Assembly (NCBI RefSeq): GCF_003336225.1
Contig: NZ_QPID01000004.1
Location: 186,001-250,000, forward strand
Direction of reading: 5' to 3'
Length of the DNA: 64,000 bases
Origin: Corallincola holothuriorum
GTDB lineage: Bacteria > Pseudomonadota > Gammaproteobacteria > Enterobacterales > Neiellaceae
The notes under the pieces were generated by a model. The model had not been told where the DNA came from, did no database searches, and worked only from the letters and a program-made list of their open reading frames with translations. A program made the position numbers and the translations under genes. This document shows, piece by piece, positions 63,127 through 64,000 of this stretch (its first letter is position 1; each line of letters opens with the position of its first letter).

Positions 63127-64000
63127 ATGAGAACGATGGCCCGCAAGAGCTGGTGGATATTGCTAGGCTCGCTATTCCTAGCCGCATGTGGTGGCGGTGA
63201 TTCGCTTGATGGGAACGCAGACCCTGATAACCCAGTTAATCCAGTGGATCCAGTTATTACTACAGAACTGAGTTTTTGGGATTGCCCAGATCCAAATGCC
63301 AATTCTATTGAGGGGTGTACTGCAACTGACTCGTTGAGCATTGGAAACCCTGTTGTGGTTTTTGTTCAAATTTCAAATGATGGTGACGATGCTACTGTTG
63401 ATCGACAGTTAGTCACCGTAGCTACTGATAAAGGGGTGTTGAGTCCCACTGATGGCAAGGTGCTTACCGATGAGTCAGGAGAAGCGTATGTCCGTATTCT
63501 TGCCGGAGCAGATGAAGGTTTGGCTACTGTTACTGCCGACTACGAGGCCGTGCAAGCATCTGACTTTTTGGAAATAGGAAGCGCGCTAGTTGAGCTTTTG
63601 GTTACCACGTCTTTGGGAGACGATGAAGAGTTAGCTGACGGGGCTACTATTGCAGTAACTGCTAATGTTACGTCTGATGGTTTACCGTTTACAGGCTCTG
63701 TCGTTGTGAACTTCTCATCTTCGTGTGTGCTGCAAGGAACTGCAACTATTGATGCAGAGGTTACAGCTATCAACGGTGTCGCGACATCAACATACCGCTC
63801 GGTCGGCTGTGTCGCACAAGATGTGATTGCTGCTGATGTTACTGTTGGGGCAAATACTGCTACGGATACCGTATCTATTAATATCGCTGAAGCGTCTCCA
63901 GCTGGTCTTGTATACCTGAGTGCAGAGCCTGATTATATTAATCTCCAAGGGGCAGGGGGGAATACCGTCTCTGAAGTTACTTTTGTGGTTACTGACGAAA
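63127..64000 (+). CDS. Ig-like repeat lipoprotein, 5' part (continues past window end)
   Basis: An open frame from ATG 63127, with AGGGAG 6 bases upstream, runs without a stop to the end of the window (291 codons visible). The signal peptide ends in a lipobox (LFLAACGGGD, Cys21), followed by an Asp/Pro/Asn linker and a series of beta-rich repeats of about 90-100 residues with Big-1-like features (PVVVFVQISNDGDDATVD, TDESGEAYVRILAG, GVATSTYRSVGC). It is a predicted surface lipoprotein or adhesin. Its full size and C-terminus are unknown. Confidence 0.85.
   Translation, partial: MRTMARKSWWILLGSLFLAACGGGDSLDGNADPDNPVNPVDPVITTELSFWDCPDPNANSIEGCTATDSLSIGNPVVVFVQISNDGDDATVDRQLVTVATDKGVLSPTDGKVLTDESGEAYVRILAGADEGLATVTADYEAVQASDFLEIGSALVELLVTTSLGDDEELADGATIAVTANVTSDGLPFTGSVVVNFSSSCVLQGTATIDAEVTAINGVATSTYRSVGCVAQDVIAADVTVGANTATDTVSINIAEASPAGLVYLSAEPDYINLQGAGGNTVSEVTFVVTDE

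Noticed and set aside
1..64000. CRISPR arrays, insertion sequences, integrases, prophage, tRNA or rRNA genes
   Set aside because: No regularly spaced repeats, transposase-like proteins, attachment-site duplications or RNA gene signatures were seen on either strand.

Overview
The window is a contiguous piece of a gammaproteobacterial chromosome, most likely from a marine member of the Alteromonadales or a close relative (Shewanella, Ferrimonas or Corallincola type). The reasons are the trp - trpH - yciO - scpA - scpB - rluB - yciK - sohB gene order, many proteins that align closely with E. coli and Shewanella housekeeping proteins (YajD, PpiC, YaeQ, YciB, PpnP, RluB), a VolA/Pla-1 type lipase, and the dedicated proteobacterial sortase system that is known mainly from marine gammaproteobacteria. 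I see no rRNA, tRNA, insertion sequence, integrase, phage gene or CRISPR array. Coding density is high and composition looks uniform.

Layout. 1-7 kb: two unknown proteins, a PAP2-type phosphatase, and a copper/silver efflux operon (His-rich membrane protein, cusB, cusA) behind a MerR-type promoter with a 19-bp spacer. 7-12 kb: c-di-GMP signalling genes (a hemerythrin-GGDEF cyclase and an EAL protein) with yajD, an orphan solute-binding protein and a thioesterase. 12-19 kb: a DUF1904 protein, a branched-chain 2-oxoacid dehydrogenase operon (E1 alpha, E1 beta, E2) followed closely by a Hanks-type protein kinase. 19-26 kb: single housekeeping genes (tapT, ppiC, a MltF-like transglycosylase, cvfB-like, yaeQ, a histone-deacetylase-like protein, an L,D-transpeptidase). 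25.6-27 kb: a TetR regulator divergent from an AhpD-like protein, with two palindromic operators. 27-32 kb: a PdsO-like OmpA protein, YdjM-like and VanZ-like membrane proteins, a YccS-family protein and a PEP-CTERM secreted protein. 32-40 kb: a TPR-GGDEF cyclase and the dedicated sortase cluster (PdsS kinase, PdsR regulator, VIT/VWA sortase target, class GN sortase). 40-46 kb: a soluble LacI-like/histidine kinase fusion, a TudS-DUF1722 protein, ppnP, a HAD hydrolase, yciI and yciB. 46-53 kb: trpLEGD(CF)BA on the minus strand, with a clearly readable leader peptide (three consecutive Trp codons) and attenuator. 53-57 kb: divergent trpH-yciO-scpA-scpB-rluB. 57-64 kb: yciK, a VolA-like lipase lipoprotein, sohB, a dicarboxylate/amino-acid symporter and the 5' part of a large Ig-like lipoprotein that runs off the end.

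Most genes are recognisable. The parts most worth a second look are the kinase coupled to the branched-chain dehydrogenase operon, the LacI-like/histidine kinase fusion without a DNA-binding or membrane domain, the co-location of two different C-terminal sorting systems (sortase and PEP-CTERM), and the complete trp attenuator.
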